A stretch of DNA of 64,000 nt from positions 1 through 64,000 of the forward strand of contig CAKSFN010000012.1 of assembly GCA_934454405.1 (NCBI GenBank). The letters are read 5' to 3'. How positions within the stretch are numbered: the stretch's first letter is position 1; the number at the start of each line of letters is the position of its first letter. Positions 16,162 to 24,518 of the stretch are shown piece after piece. The stretch is from an uncultured Eubacteriales bacterium (GTDB taxonomy: Bacteria; Bacillota; Clostridia; Oscillospirales; UBA644). The notes under the pieces are model-generated. The model saw only the letters and a list, made by a program, of their open reading frames with translations. It had not been told where the DNA came from and did no database searches. The translations under genes and the position numbers were made by a program.

Positions 16162-16187
16162 AGAGCAGGCCGAAAAAGGCTTGCTCT
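16162..16187 (-). terminator. Terminator of tRNA-Leu
   Basis: AGAGCAGGCC (16162-16171) pairs with GGCTTGCTCT (16178-16187). T-runs flank both sides, so it can stop transcription in either direction; on the minus strand it lies just downstream of the tRNA-Leu gene. Confidence 0.75.
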
Positions 16188-16192
16188 TTTTG

Positions 16193-16279
16193 TGGTGCCG
16201 GTGGCGGGGGTCGAACCCGCACGGTGTTGCCACCGCGGGATTTTGAATCCCGTACGTCTGCCAGTTCCATCACACCGGC
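16193..16279 (-). tRNA. tRNA-Leu (anticodon CAA)
   Basis: 87 bases including an encoded CCA. The acceptor stem is GCCGGTG with CACCGGC, the anticodon stem CGGGA/TCCCG encloses TTCAAAA, and a long variable arm (CGGTGGCAACACCG) marks a class II tRNA. The T-arm GTTCGACC is intact. Confidence 0.95.
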
Positions 16280-16390
16280 GCGAATATGCTATATTATACA
16301 ACATTCAAACTGATTTGTCAAGAACTTCAAAGAAAAAAATCGCGAAAGGAATACTGTTTTCAGTTCGTAATTTTGTTTCAATTAAATGTA

Positions 16391-16419
16391 TTGACAAAAT
16401 GCGCAGTATCGTGTATAAT
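16391..16419 (+). promoter_or_regulatory. Promoter of the tRNA-Met/tRNA-Glu unit
   Basis: TTGACA (16391-16396) and TATAAT (16414-16419), 17 bases apart: a consensus promoter about 30 bases before tRNA-Met. Confidence 0.9.
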
Positions 16420-16448
16420 ATAAAGGCTTTCGGAACGGAAGTCAACAT

Positions 16449-16525
16449 GGCGGAATAGCTCAGCTGGCTAGAGCGCTCGGTTCATACCCGAATGGTCGTT
16501 GGTTCAAATCCGACTTCCGCTACCA
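16449..16525 (+). tRNA. tRNA-Met (anticodon CAT)
   Basis: 77 bases with encoded CCA. Acceptor GGCGGAA/TTCCGCT (G1-U72 pair as in elongator tRNA-Met), anticodon stem CTCGG/CCGAA around TTCATAC, T-arm GTTGG TTCAAAT CCGAC. Elongator Met is the likely identity; a CAT anticodon may also be tRNA-Ile2 if lysidine-modified. Confidence 0.93.
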
Positions 16526-16530
16526 CATAC

Positions 16531-16605
16531 GGCTCGTTGGTCAAGCGGCTAAGACACCGCCCTTTCACGGCGGTAACACGGGTTCGATTCCCGTACGAGT
16601 CACCA
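16531..16605 (+). tRNA. tRNA-Glu (anticodon TTC)
   Basis: 75 bases with encoded CCA, five bases after tRNA-Met. Acceptor GGCTCGT/ACGAGTC, anticodon stem CCGCC/GGCGG around CTTTCAC, T-loop TTCGATT. Confidence 0.95.
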
Positions 16606-16609
16606 AAGC

Positions 16610-16656
16610 AAAAATCCCATAACTGCAAGAAAAACTTGTGGTTATGGGATTTTTTC
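16610..16656 (+). terminator. Terminator of the tRNA-Met/Glu unit
   Basis: AAAATCCCATAACTGCAAG pairs with CTTGTGGTTATGGGATTTT and is followed by a T-run. Confidence 0.88.
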
Positions 16657-16787
16657 TTTTCTTCGTGTGCATCACAGAGCAGCAAATGTACCCCTGTTTC
16701 GCACTGATTTGTGGCACTTTTTGTGGCACTTTTTATCCGCATAAAATAAAAGCCGATTGCGGCGCGGGAATTTGCGGGGTTGCTTTC

Positions 16788-18533
16788 TTATTCTTCGCAA
16801 CCGTCTTCGACGAAAGGCGGCACGAAGGATTCTATCGCCTCGCGAAGACGCGGATGACGCACCGCGAAATGAATGGCGGGAGATTTGCCCTTTGAAATCA
16901 TTGCCCAGCAGCCCTCGTGGATGCTTATGCGAAGGTTCCGAAAAGCGAACGGTCCCGAAGAAACCAGCGAATAATTCGGGCGCGTTTTTTCAAATTCGCG
17001 CGTCTGCAACAGATGCTCGATGTATTCTTCATAGGTATATATATAATCTTTTTCCGTGAAGGATTCGAAAACGGCAAGACGCATAGGGTTTTTCTCGAAG
17101 TCTTCCCTTGACAGCTCGCAAAACTCGTCTGTGATCCCGCCTTTTTTCAGTATTTTTTCAACGCGCAAACGCTGCTCCTCGGCTGCCGACAGAATCTTTT
17201 CCGCCGTTTTTTCTTCGACGCTGCGGGCGGCAAGAAAACGCTTCAAAAAAGCGTCGTCCGCCGTATAAAGAGGCAGTGACGAAAGAAGATTGCGTCTTTT
17301 TCCGGCGGTTTCGGCGTCGGCGTTCAAAAATGCGCGGAGAGAGGCGGACGAGCTTTCGCGGAAGATGTCCATAAGAGGCAACGCTTTTTTCAGCAGGTCG
17401 CGGGACATTTCATTATAAAACGCGACATCTTCCCTGTTCTTGGTCAGGCGGTATTCGCCTTTCGCGTGATGTCCGACGACGGCTGTTCCGTAAAGAGCCG
17501 CCGCGCCCGAGGTTTTGAGCAGGTGCATAAAGCCGGGACTTTTCGCGCCTTTCAGATAATACGGGGAAATCTGCCCTGTCATATACATGGGAATGTAGCT
17601 TTCGAGACCGAGCATCATTTCGGGGAACGGGCGATCCACGTCGTGAATCATATTCAGACGCAATCCTTTTTTCAGGAGCATCGCCATACCGAACATCCAC
17701 TTTTTTGCAAAATCTTCATCTTTTGCCATTTCTTCCATGGGCATTTCGCTGTACATCGTCACGTCGGCGGTCGAGGGGGAAACGACGGTCGCTTTCAAAA
17801 AATCGAGATCGGCGTCCTTCATTTTGCGAAGTCCGCGGTAGACCTTCGTTGTGGGAAGGCTGAAAGGAACGGTCGGAACCTTTAACTCGTCAAAGTGTAT
17901 TATTTTAATGTATTCGTTAAGATTGAATTCGTTCAGTTTATCGAGGAAATGCGCCACGTCCTCACTCTGCACTCCCTTGCCGTCCACAAGCCATTCACGC
18001 GTTTTTTCATAGCGCGAGGATATGTCGGAAAGCTCCGAGACGGGACAGGACAGCAGAGATGCAAGCAGCGATATTTTTTCATCCGAGCCATACTCCCGGG
18101 CGACAAAGCCGGCGACGTCGGAAACAAAAGTTTCGGGGTCGGCGGGACGGCGCGTGCCGTTTTTTATCCTGAACAGAGTGGACGCGTCATAATTGGTATG
18201 TTTGCAAAGGTTGGGCACGCTGATTTTCAGCGTTCCAAGAAGCGCGTTGAAGTTCAGACGCATAAGCGCCGTGTCTATGGCGCAGATATCTTCGCAGGCA
18301 AGAAACGCCGCCGAAACGTTTTCGTCCGTAATTCCCTCCGCGCGCCTGTATTCGGCAATCGCGGAAATTGCGGAACAAAGTTTTTCATAAGCGTCGGTGC
18401 CGAACTCGGGGACTCTTTCTCCGCTGCGATAGCGGCTGACGGTTGCCTGTGAAAGTCCCGAAACATCGCATATTTCTTTTGCGGAACAGCCGAGAATTTC
18501 AATATACTCGTTTAACTTCTCGCTGAATTTCAT
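16788..18533 (-). CDS. Large XRE-type regulator with two helix-turn-helix units
   Basis: About 581 residues from the ATG at 18533 (AAGGAA upstream; the GTG at 18542 abuts it). The first helix-turn-helix, CSAKEICDVSGLSQATVSRY, is at about residues 16-36. A second, SVPNLCKHTNYDASTLFRIK, is near residue 105-125, followed by NGTRRPADPETF. The remaining 400 residues form a conserved-looking region (HFDELKVPTVPFSLPTTKVY, RLNMIHDVDRPFPEMMLGLE) of unknown function, probably a sensor or oligomerisation domain. It is divergent from the dockerin protein gene across a nested palindrome that it may bind. I do not recognise a named family. Confidence 0.85.
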   Translation of the reverse strand: MKFSEKLNEYIEILGCSAKEICDVSGLSQATVSRYRSGERVPEFGTDAYEKLCSAISAIAEYRRAEGITDENVSAAFLACEDICAIDTALMRLNFNALLGTLKISVPNLCKHTNYDASTLFRIKNGTRRPADPETFVSDVAGFVAREYGSDEKISLLASLLSCPVSELSDISSRYEKTREWLVDGKGVQSEDVAHFLDKLNEFNLNEYIKIIHFDELKVPTVPFSLPTTKVYRGLRKMKDADLDFLKATVVSPSTADVTMYSEMPMEEMAKDEDFAKKWMFGMAMLLKKGLRLNMIHDVDRPFPEMMLGLESYIPMYMTGQISPYYLKGAKSPGFMHLLKTSGAAALYGTAVVGHHAKGEYRLTKNREDVAFYNEMSRDLLKKALPLMDIFRESSSASLRAFLNADAETAGKRRNLLSSLPLYTADDAFLKRFLAARSVEEKTAEKILSAAEEQRLRVEKILKKGGITDEFCELSREDFEKNPMRLAVFESFTEKDYIYTYEEYIEHLLQTREFEKTRPNYSLVSSGPFAFRNLRISIHEGCWAMISKGKSPAIHFAVRHPRLREAIESFVPPFVEDGCEE

Positions 18534-18618
18534 TGATTTCACTTCCTTACGAACAAAATGTCAAAATATTTCACGCCGCGGCATATACATCTTTTTTCAG
18601 TTTCATTATAATATACAT

Positions 18619-18701
18619 TTGTGAAAAAAAACAGCACTTTCCGATATGGCAATTGCCGATTCGGAAATTTTTTCACAATTTTCTGTGACATATAGTATAA
18701 T
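18619..18701. promoter_or_regulatory. Nested palindrome and promoter between regulator and dockerin gene
   Basis: Inner 28-base imperfect palindrome 18639-18666: arms TTCCGA and TCGGAA, perfect centre GGCAATTGCC (18648-18657). Outer arms TTGTGAAAAAA (18619-18629) and TTTTTTCACAA (18668-18678) extend it. The plus promoter, TTCACA (18672-18677) 18 bases from TATAAT (18696-18701), uses the right outer arm as its -35, so a bound regulator would block it. Confidence 0.7.
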
Positions 18702-18743
18702 TAAGTTGAAAAAATATAAAAAAACATAGAACGGAGAAAAGAA

Positions 18744-21083
18744 ATGCCGAGAAAATACTTTTTGAAAAAGATTTTTGCGATGCTCCTTATTATATGCGCG
18801 GTATTGACTCTTTTACCCGCGACGGGTGTTGCAAGAGAAAACGAGATCCTTCAAAAACCCATCACGTGGTGGGACACTTCCTTTGCGGGAATAATTTACG
18901 CGAGCGCGGGTGATGAGAACAAGAACCCGATAAAGGCGACAAGCTGGTATTTTTCGGTGAATTACGAGTTCAAAATCTACTTTAACGGAACCGCGGAGGA
19001 AAACTGCATAGAAAAATTTGATTCGGATTCAAATCACGCGAATGCGGAAGGTTATTTCGGGGTTTCTGGCGAAGGAACATACTATTATAAAGTAAGAGCG
19101 ATTGAAGTCAAACTCGGAACGAACTTCAAAACGGGCAACGTCAGTCCGTGGTCCGAGATGAGCGAGGGCTTTGAGTACAGGCGTCCGGAAAAGACGGCGA
19201 CGACGTTCGATATAAACATAGAATATACGGACTGCAACATTTCCGGAGGAAAATACCTCGATTTTATAAAGGACAAAGGATATGCGGTTGTCGTTCATAC
19301 CATACCGTTTTTCATTTCGACGTGCGATCTGCATTTCGAAGGATATCCGTTTGAGGCGAGAATAGAAATTCGCCTGCCTTACGGAAGCGCGTACTTTGAA
19401 AGTGATTCCGTTCCGGACATAACGATAAACGGCAGAAAGGCGGACGTTGCGCAAGTGAAAAACGACCTTACAGCGACCGCGATTTATAAATTCGAGAAGA
19501 AAAACTCCGCGCCTTACGTCAAACTCGGCAGCGACGGAGAAGAGACAGACCTGACGAAAAAACTCGGTCAGAGCGTGAATATCGGCGGCGGAACGGCAAC
19601 GCTGACGCAGAACGGCGACGGATACCTGCTTGAACTCGAAAACGTTCGCCTGAACGGCGGCGCGGGCGAATTTCTACTGATAACGCAGGAATACGACGAG
19701 GAGCTCGGCAAATACGTCCACGAAAAGATGGAGAGAACATTCGGCATCAGAGCAAACAGAGACGTGACGATTGTTCTGAAAGGGAAAAACAGTATAAGCT
19801 CCGCAGATGCGGGCGTGTATTACGGCATCGCTATGGAAGAAGCGTCGGCAGCGACTTTCCGCGGCGACGGAACGCTTGACATATACGCGGGCGGTATCGC
19901 CGAAAACGGCTGGGGCGGAACGGGCGACGGTTACGGAATTATTACGGGGACCGCGTTCGGAGGTCTTACGGTCGAAAGCGGAAAAATAAACATTTATCCG
20001 ATAGCAAAAGCGTACGGTATCTTTGCTTCCGACCTGAATATGCGCGGCGGAGAGTTGACCGTTGACGGCAACGAAAACCGCGCGGCAATAAAAACAGGCG
20101 CGTTCGGCGCGTTGCGTATGTACGGCGGAAAAATGACGGTTCACTCCGAACAGAGGGCTGAAAACTCGGGCGCAATCGAGACCGAGGGCGGAATAATCCA
20201 TATCGCGGGCGGAGAGCTGACCGCCGTCTGCAAGAACAGGGACAGGTCATACGGAAGAGCGATTTTCTTTGACAGCTTCGCCTGCGGTGACAGGGCGACG
20301 GCACTTTTTTACTACGGAGGAAAAGCGACTCTTATCGGAGAGGGCGCGGCGATGGATGTTGACAACTACGCGGTGGAATTCCCCGCGGACATCCGCACGG
20401 GAAGCTCGACAGAACCGGAAAACGCAACCGACGTCTGGACGGGAGAAACGCAGATAAACAACAACGAGAACATAAAGACCGTTATTTTCTCGGCGCCCTC
20501 CAAAAAGATGATAGACACGATAAAAATTGAGGGAGCAAAGCTTTCTTACGAAGCGGGCGAACGGGCGGCCTATACCGCAGGCGTCTGCGATGAGGACGCA
20601 GGGCTCTATGAAATCACAGGCGAATCATGGTCGGGTTCCGACGGGAAAGTGTTAGATAAAAGCACTCCGGACGAAATGTTCGGGGACAACGCGGAATATT
20701 ACTATTATCTCGGCATTGAGCTTTCGCAGAGCGGCGGAGACGCGGGATACAGGTTTGCGGACGATGTAAAACTCATTCTTAACGGAGAGGAAGTCCGCTT
20801 TAAGACTCCGTTCTTCATAAACTCCACCGCCTATGATATCTGGTTCTTTCGGGCTGCGTCTTTCAGGACGGGCGGCGACGGGGTTCTCTGCGGTGACGCA
20901 AACAATGACGGTACGGTAGATATAATGGACGCGATGCTCGTGCTTTATCATGTTGCGGAGAAAAAATCTCTTACGGCAGAGCAGCTTTCACGTTGCGACA
21001 CAAACGACGACGGCGTTGTCGATATATTTGACGCGATGAAAATACTCTACTACGTTGCGGGCAAATCCGACTCGGTTAAATAG
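18744..21083 (+). CDS. Secreted dockerin protein with beta-helix-like carbohydrate-binding region
   Basis: 779 residues. An N-terminal signal peptide (MPRKYFLKKIFAMLLIICAV, cleavage near residue 30) directs export. The middle (about residues 290-560) has repeated short strands and glycines (TLDIYAGGIAENGWGG, LTVESGKINIYPI, MRGGELTVDG, MYGGKMTVHS) like the Cthe_2159-type carbohydrate-binding beta-helix. The C-terminus is a type I dockerin with two calcium loops, DANNDGTVDIMDAMLVLYHV and DTNDDGVVDIFDAMKILYYV. It would attach to a cohesin on the cell surface. No catalytic motif is recognised. GGAGAAAAG precedes the ATG. Confidence 0.85.
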   Translation: MPRKYFLKKIFAMLLIICAVLTLLPATGVARENEILQKPITWWDTSFAGIIYASAGDENKNPIKATSWYFSVNYEFKIYFNGTAEENCIEKFDSDSNHANAEGYFGVSGEGTYYYKVRAIEVKLGTNFKTGNVSPWSEMSEGFEYRRPEKTATTFDINIEYTDCNISGGKYLDFIKDKGYAVVVHTIPFFISTCDLHFEGYPFEARIEIRLPYGSAYFESDSVPDITINGRKADVAQVKNDLTATAIYKFEKKNSAPYVKLGSDGEETDLTKKLGQSVNIGGGTATLTQNGDGYLLELENVRLNGGAGEFLLITQEYDEELGKYVHEKMERTFGIRANRDVTIVLKGKNSISSADAGVYYGIAMEEASAATFRGDGTLDIYAGGIAENGWGGTGDGYGIITGTAFGGLTVESGKINIYPIAKAYGIFASDLNMRGGELTVDGNENRAAIKTGAFGALRMYGGKMTVHSEQRAENSGAIETEGGIIHIAGGELTAVCKNRDRSYGRAIFFDSFACGDRATALFYYGGKATLIGEGAAMDVDNYAVEFPADIRTGSSTEPENATDVWTGETQINNNENIKTVIFSAPSKKMIDTIKIEGAKLSYEAGERAAYTAGVCDEDAGLYEITGESWSGSDGKVLDKSTPDEMFGDNAEYYYYLGIELSQSGGDAGYRFADDVKLILNGEEVRFKTPFFINSTAYDIWFFRAASFRTGGDGVLCGDANNDGTVDIMDAMLVLYHVAEKKSLTAEQLSRCDTNDDGVVDIFDAMKILYYVAGKSDSVK

Positions 21084-21104
21084 AATAACAGAATAATAAA
21101 ACAT

Positions 21105-21642
21105 AAGGGGCTGTAAAAAAAGCCCAGACCGCAAAAAAGGCTGAAAAATACAAAAAAAAGCAATGGATTAAAAGATAAACAAAACGACTCAAAACAGCAA
21201 TTTTTGTGTTTTCCATAAAATAAGATTTTAATACGCCTTTTTTGCTACGGGCGAATCTCACCTCTCGACGTACCTATGTACGCCAAGGCTGATGATGTCC
21301 GGACTCTTATCGCCCGACACAGGCTATTTTCGGTTATTTTCTCTCTTTTCGTTTTGGCGGGCGTCAGCCCGCCTGCGTCTCAAAAAGAAAAAATTCCTCG
21401 AAAATTTTTCTGTGTCGGGTGCGTGCAGTTTTTACGGTGCGGATTTTTGTCATAACGACAAAGAAGCCGCAGTGAATACTTGACGTATTTACAAGGCTTT
21501 TGCGAAAGTCAGGGCGAAAATCCGCCCGTTAAAACCGATGAGAGTTCGAATATCATCAGCCATGGGTTCGATTCACCCATTCTGAACCTTTTTTCCTATC
21601 CCCAAAGGGGCTGTAAAAAACTTGCGTTTTTTACAGCCCCTT
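21105..21642. repeat. 538-bp element with terminal inverted repeats
   Basis: Ends are AAGGGGCTGTAAAAAA (21105-21120) and TTTTTTACAGCCCCTT (21627-21642). Inside, further inverted pairs are GGCTGATGAT near 21287 with ATCATCAGCC near 21554, CCCGACACAG near 21313 with CTGTGTCGGG near 21410, and GGCGGGCGTCAGCCCGCC near 21357. A diverged, inverted partial copy lies at 1-131. No gene is supported within it. It is best described as a non-autonomous repeat that may fold as RNA. Confidence 0.75.
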
Positions 21643-21660
21643 AATTCTTTTTTTGTTTTT

Positions 21661-22554
21661 TTACTTTGATGAAGCATCGTCCGTTGCGATGACGGGCTTC
21701 TCACGCGTTTCGGGAAGGACGTTGAGCCGAAGCAGAACGGCGCAGATGCAGACGCAGACAATAACGTCCGAAACAGCCGCCGCAGGCTCCACATCAACAT
21801 TGAATTTGTTAGAGCCGACAAAGAACAGGACGGTTTCCGCGATGCGCATTATACCGAGAAAGAAAGCGACGGAACCGAACCCGAAAAGTGTTTTTCTCGA
21901 AGACATACCGACCGCCATTTTCGCAAAGCTCATAAAGAACAAGGCAAAAAAGCAAAGCGAAAGAATGGTGAAGCTGTCGTATGCACGGGAAAGTATGGAT
22001 GATTTTTCGGAAAAAAGGTCAAGCGTTCTGAGAACGAAATATACAACGGGAGAAAGCGTCAAAACATTCATCGCAGAGCTGTTCACGCATTTTCTCGCGT
22101 CCACGGCAAAAGCGACGAAAACAACGGCGGAAAGTATCCCGAAGATCAAAATCCAAATGTCGAAATCAGCCAGAACGTCTTTAACCGTGACGCCGATATT
22201 TCCCGCGGCAAAACGCCTGATAACGGAATCCGTCGTATATATTCTGATAAACGACGAGGATGCAACACCTGCGGCGGAAATCAAAAACATAATTCCCGTA
22301 AACGAAAACGGGGAGGAGCAGATGCGTATAACGCTTTTCTTCGGAACGATCTTCGATTTGACCTTCCAAAGCATCTGCGAAAGTAACACCAGAATTCCGG
22401 CAAGGACAAAGGCGTTAAAATATATGTAGAGGCTGCTTCCTCTGATATAATAGCCCGTACCGGCTTCAACGCCGTACAAAAGCTCCACGGCGCGGAATAT
22501 GACGCCGACGACCGTCAGCGGAAACAGAATGTAAAGATAATTTTTTGCTTTCAT
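21661..22554 (-). CDS. Multi-pass membrane protein, function unknown
   Basis: 297 residues. About eight hydrophobic segments can be seen (for example YLYILFPLTVVGVIFRAVEL at the N-terminus, IYFNAFVLAGILVLLSQML, ILIFGILSAVVFVAFAVD, VSDVIVCVCICAVLL). No motif of a transporter, enzyme or sensor is recognised, and the C-terminal tail is short and charged. It stands alone, convergent with nothing and bounded by the repeat element on its 3' side. Confidence 0.75.
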   Translation of the reverse strand: MKAKNYLYILFPLTVVGVIFRAVELLYGVEAGTGYYIRGSSLYIYFNAFVLAGILVLLSQMLWKVKSKIVPKKSVIRICSSPFSFTGIMFLISAAGVASSSFIRIYTTDSVIRRFAAGNIGVTVKDVLADFDIWILIFGILSAVVFVAFAVDARKCVNSSAMNVLTLSPVVYFVLRTLDLFSEKSSILSRAYDSFTILSLCFFALFFMSFAKMAVGMSSRKTLFGFGSVAFFLGIMRIAETVLFFVGSNKFNVDVEPAAAVSDVIVCVCICAVLLRLNVLPETREKPVIATDDASSK

Positions 22555-22621
22555 ACAATGCTCCCAAATACTCTTTATACTGATTATTATATATCTTTTT
22601 CGTAAAAAGTCAAGTGTTTTG

Positions 22622-22650
22622 TTGCAATGGGCTAAAAAATGTGCTATTAT
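22622..22650 (+). promoter_or_regulatory. Promoter of the CPBP protease gene
   Basis: TTGCAA (22622-22627) and TATTAT (22645-22650), 17 bases apart, about 30 bases before the start codon. Confidence 0.65.
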
Positions 22651-22680
22651 AGAAGCAGAATATTTAACGGAGAAGACGCG

Positions 22681-23574
22681 ATGAACAACATAAAAACCAC
22701 GGCGGCGAAACTGACGCTGTTATTGCTTATTTTTTTCCCCGCGCAGATCATAATTTCTTTTGCGGCGGGGCTTATTCCGCAAAGCGGGATATCTTCGAAT
22801 ATGCGGGATTATATAATTCCTCAGATTCTGTATCCCCTGCTGTTTGAAGTGCCGTATCTCCTGATCGCAAAAAAGAGTCTTGCGGATTTTATGCCCACAC
22901 CCGCGCGAAAGGTTTCCGCCCGGAAAACATTGTCCGCAGCTTTTGCGTTTATGCTTGCGGCAATTATGACATCTTCAATCTATGCCGGATTTCTCGATAC
23001 GATTAAAATAATCAAGCCCATCAGAAGTTCATCGTTCGAAGCAAACAACGCTTTCGAAGCCGTACTTTGGATAATCGCGCTGGTTGTTTTGCCGCCCATA
23101 CTCGAAGAGGCGGTATTCCGCGGCGCTATTCTCGGAACAATGAGGCAATATATGGGCAAAGGCGCGATTTTCTTTTCCGCCGCGCTGTTCGCACTTATGC
23201 ACGCGAATTTCAATCAGATACCCATAGCGTTCGCTCTCGGGCTTATTCTCGGCTGGTTTGCATATTCCACGGGCTCGATAGTCGTTCCGATAATACTGCA
23301 TGCGTGCAACAACCTGAGTTCGGTAATCTTTGGGCTTCTCAAAGGCGTATTGCCCGAAGCGTTGCTGAAAACGATAAACTCGGCGGTAACGCTGAGCATA
23401 GTCGTAATCGGAATATTCTGCACGATATTCGAAATCAAAGCGCTTGTAAAAACGGTCAAAGAGGAGCCAAAAGAGCAAACGCCCCCGGTCAAAACGGTTT
23501 TTCTGTCTCCCGCTTTCATTTTCTATGCGGCACTGATGCTCGGGCTTGCGGTTCTGACGAATTTTGTCGGCTGA
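22681..23574 (+). CDS. CPBP family intramembrane glutamic protease (CAAX-like)
   Basis: About 297 residues with eight or so membrane helices. The ABI/CPBP signature is clear: EEAVFRGAI (EExxxR), then FALMHANFNQIPIAFALGLI and IIL-HACNN with the second conserved His. Members cleave membrane substrates or protect against bacteriocins. ATG 22681 is chosen because CGGAG lies nine bases upstream; 42 further bases of open frame upstream lack a site. A terminator follows. Its substrate is unknown, and no bacteriocin gene is adjacent. Confidence 0.9.
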   Translation: MNNIKTTAAKLTLLLLIFFPAQIIISFAAGLIPQSGISSNMRDYIIPQILYPLLFEVPYLLIAKKSLADFMPTPARKVSARKTLSAAFAFMLAAIMTSSIYAGFLDTIKIIKPIRSSSFEANNAFEAVLWIIALVVLPPILEEAVFRGAILGTMRQYMGKGAIFFSAALFALMHANFNQIPIAFALGLILGWFAYSTGSIVVPIILHACNNLSSVIFGLLKGVLPEALLKTINSAVTLSIVVIGIFCTIFEIKALVKTVKEEPKEQTPPVKTVFLSPAFIFYAALMLGLAVLTNFVG

Positions 23575-23598
23575 AAAAATTAAAAAAAACAGCAAAAA

Positions 23599-23628
23599 AG
23601 AGCGTTTATGCAAAAACGCTCTTTTTTG
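23599..23628. terminator. Bidirectional terminator
   Basis: AAGAGCGTTT and AAACGCTCTT pair around a short loop, with A- and T-runs on both sides. It sits between the convergent CPBP and M23/SH3b genes. Confidence 0.85.
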
Positions 23629-23642
23629 CTATATTTTCGCCG

Positions 23643-24461
23643 TTATATCAGGTATTTGTTCGCGCTGTAACCTATCGTTTCCCCGTACAGAACGCAATCC
23701 CACGAATATCCGCTGCCCGTCGCGGCGTTTTCGGCAATAACCGTCACTTCGGAAGCGCGCGGAATATAGAAAAACCGAGCTCCGAGAGAGGTCGAGGGAG
23801 CAGAGCGCAGCGCAAGCGCGGCGGTCGTTTTCTTTGTTTTCGCCTTTCCCGTCTCGACCTCGATTTTTTCGCCGTCGTCCGATGGAAGATTTCTGAAAAC
23901 AAGACCTCTTGCGTTCTTTATCGTCGTAAATGCGGGATCGACAAAGAACAGGGTTTCGGGCTTCGCAGTTCCGTGCGTCGTGGTTATAACCCACGAACCT
24001 TTGGAATTTTTTGTCCACCCCGAGCCTTTCAGGCCGCCCTTGCCTGCGGACATATGAACATGGTTGCCGCTTGCGTGAGACGTACCCTCGTGCCCGATAA
24101 GCTCGCCGCGCTTGTATTTGCGTCCGACGTAAATGCCGTTTCCGCCGAAATCGGAATTATTCATATGCACGAATTTTATTGTGCAGATATCTCTTGTTCC
24201 GTCGGCGAAATCAACCTCGGAAGTCGAAACGAGCCACGCTCCGTTGGCGTGGTTGTTGCCCGTAACGTCACCTGCGATTTTGACGACCTCCATCTCGTCG
24301 CAGGGACAGAAAAACGGTTCTCTGCCCGTATCCCTGCCGGCGATGTCTATCGGATAATCCGCAGGCGTTCCGTGCGAACTGATATAGTGCGAAGTTTTTC
24401 CGTCGTAGGTCTGGGTTATGCCCATAACCTTCATCGGAAATGTCAGATAGTTCTTTTTCAT
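23643..24461 (-). CDS. M23-like peptidase with C-terminal SH3b domain
   Basis: About 272 residues from ATG 24461 (AGGAGG eight bases upstream). The N-terminal 190 residues carry M23/LytM-like motifs: DYPIDIAGRDTGREPFF and GTSHASGNHVHMSAG with the H-x-H pair. The C-terminal region (about 205-272) is a bacterial SH3b domain with LALRSAPSTSLGARFFYIPR. No signal peptide is present, so it needs a holin or lysis to reach the wall, as phage endolysins do. The peptidase zinc ligands are only partly clear. The SH3b unit is a paralogue of those in the gene upstream. Confidence 0.78.
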   Translation of the reverse strand: MKKNYLTFPMKVMGITQTYDGKTSHYISSHGTPADYPIDIAGRDTGREPFFCPCDEMEVVKIAGDVTGNNHANGAWLVSTSEVDFADGTRDICTIKFVHMNNSDFGGNGIYVGRKYKRGELIGHEGTSHASGNHVHMSAGKGGLKGSGWTKNSKGSWVITTTHGTAKPETLFFVDPAFTTIKNARGLVFRNLPSDDGEKIEVETGKAKTKKTTAALALRSAPSTSLGARFFYIPRASEVTVIAENAATGSGYSWDCVLYGETIGYSANKYLI

Positions 24462-24518
24462 TTTTTTCACCTCCTGCGTCCATTATAAATCCTTCAACCC
24501 CTCTGCGAACCCCGAATT

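Larger units (their letters stand above)
15865..16192. other. Intergenic region with a long imperfect hairpin and a repeat
   Basis: No gene is supported. An imperfect hairpin spans 15985-16058: GGAAGC (15985-15990) with GCTTCC (16053-16058), and CTGCCG (15994-15999) with CGGCAG (16044-16049), separated by a 44-base loop. A second hairpin repeat lies at 16099-16150. Confidence 0.5.

Noticed and set aside
23067..24488. 473-residue open frame on the plus strand across the CPBP, terminator and M23 genes
   Set aside because: It crosses a clear bidirectional terminator and lies in other frames of two genes with recognisable domains.
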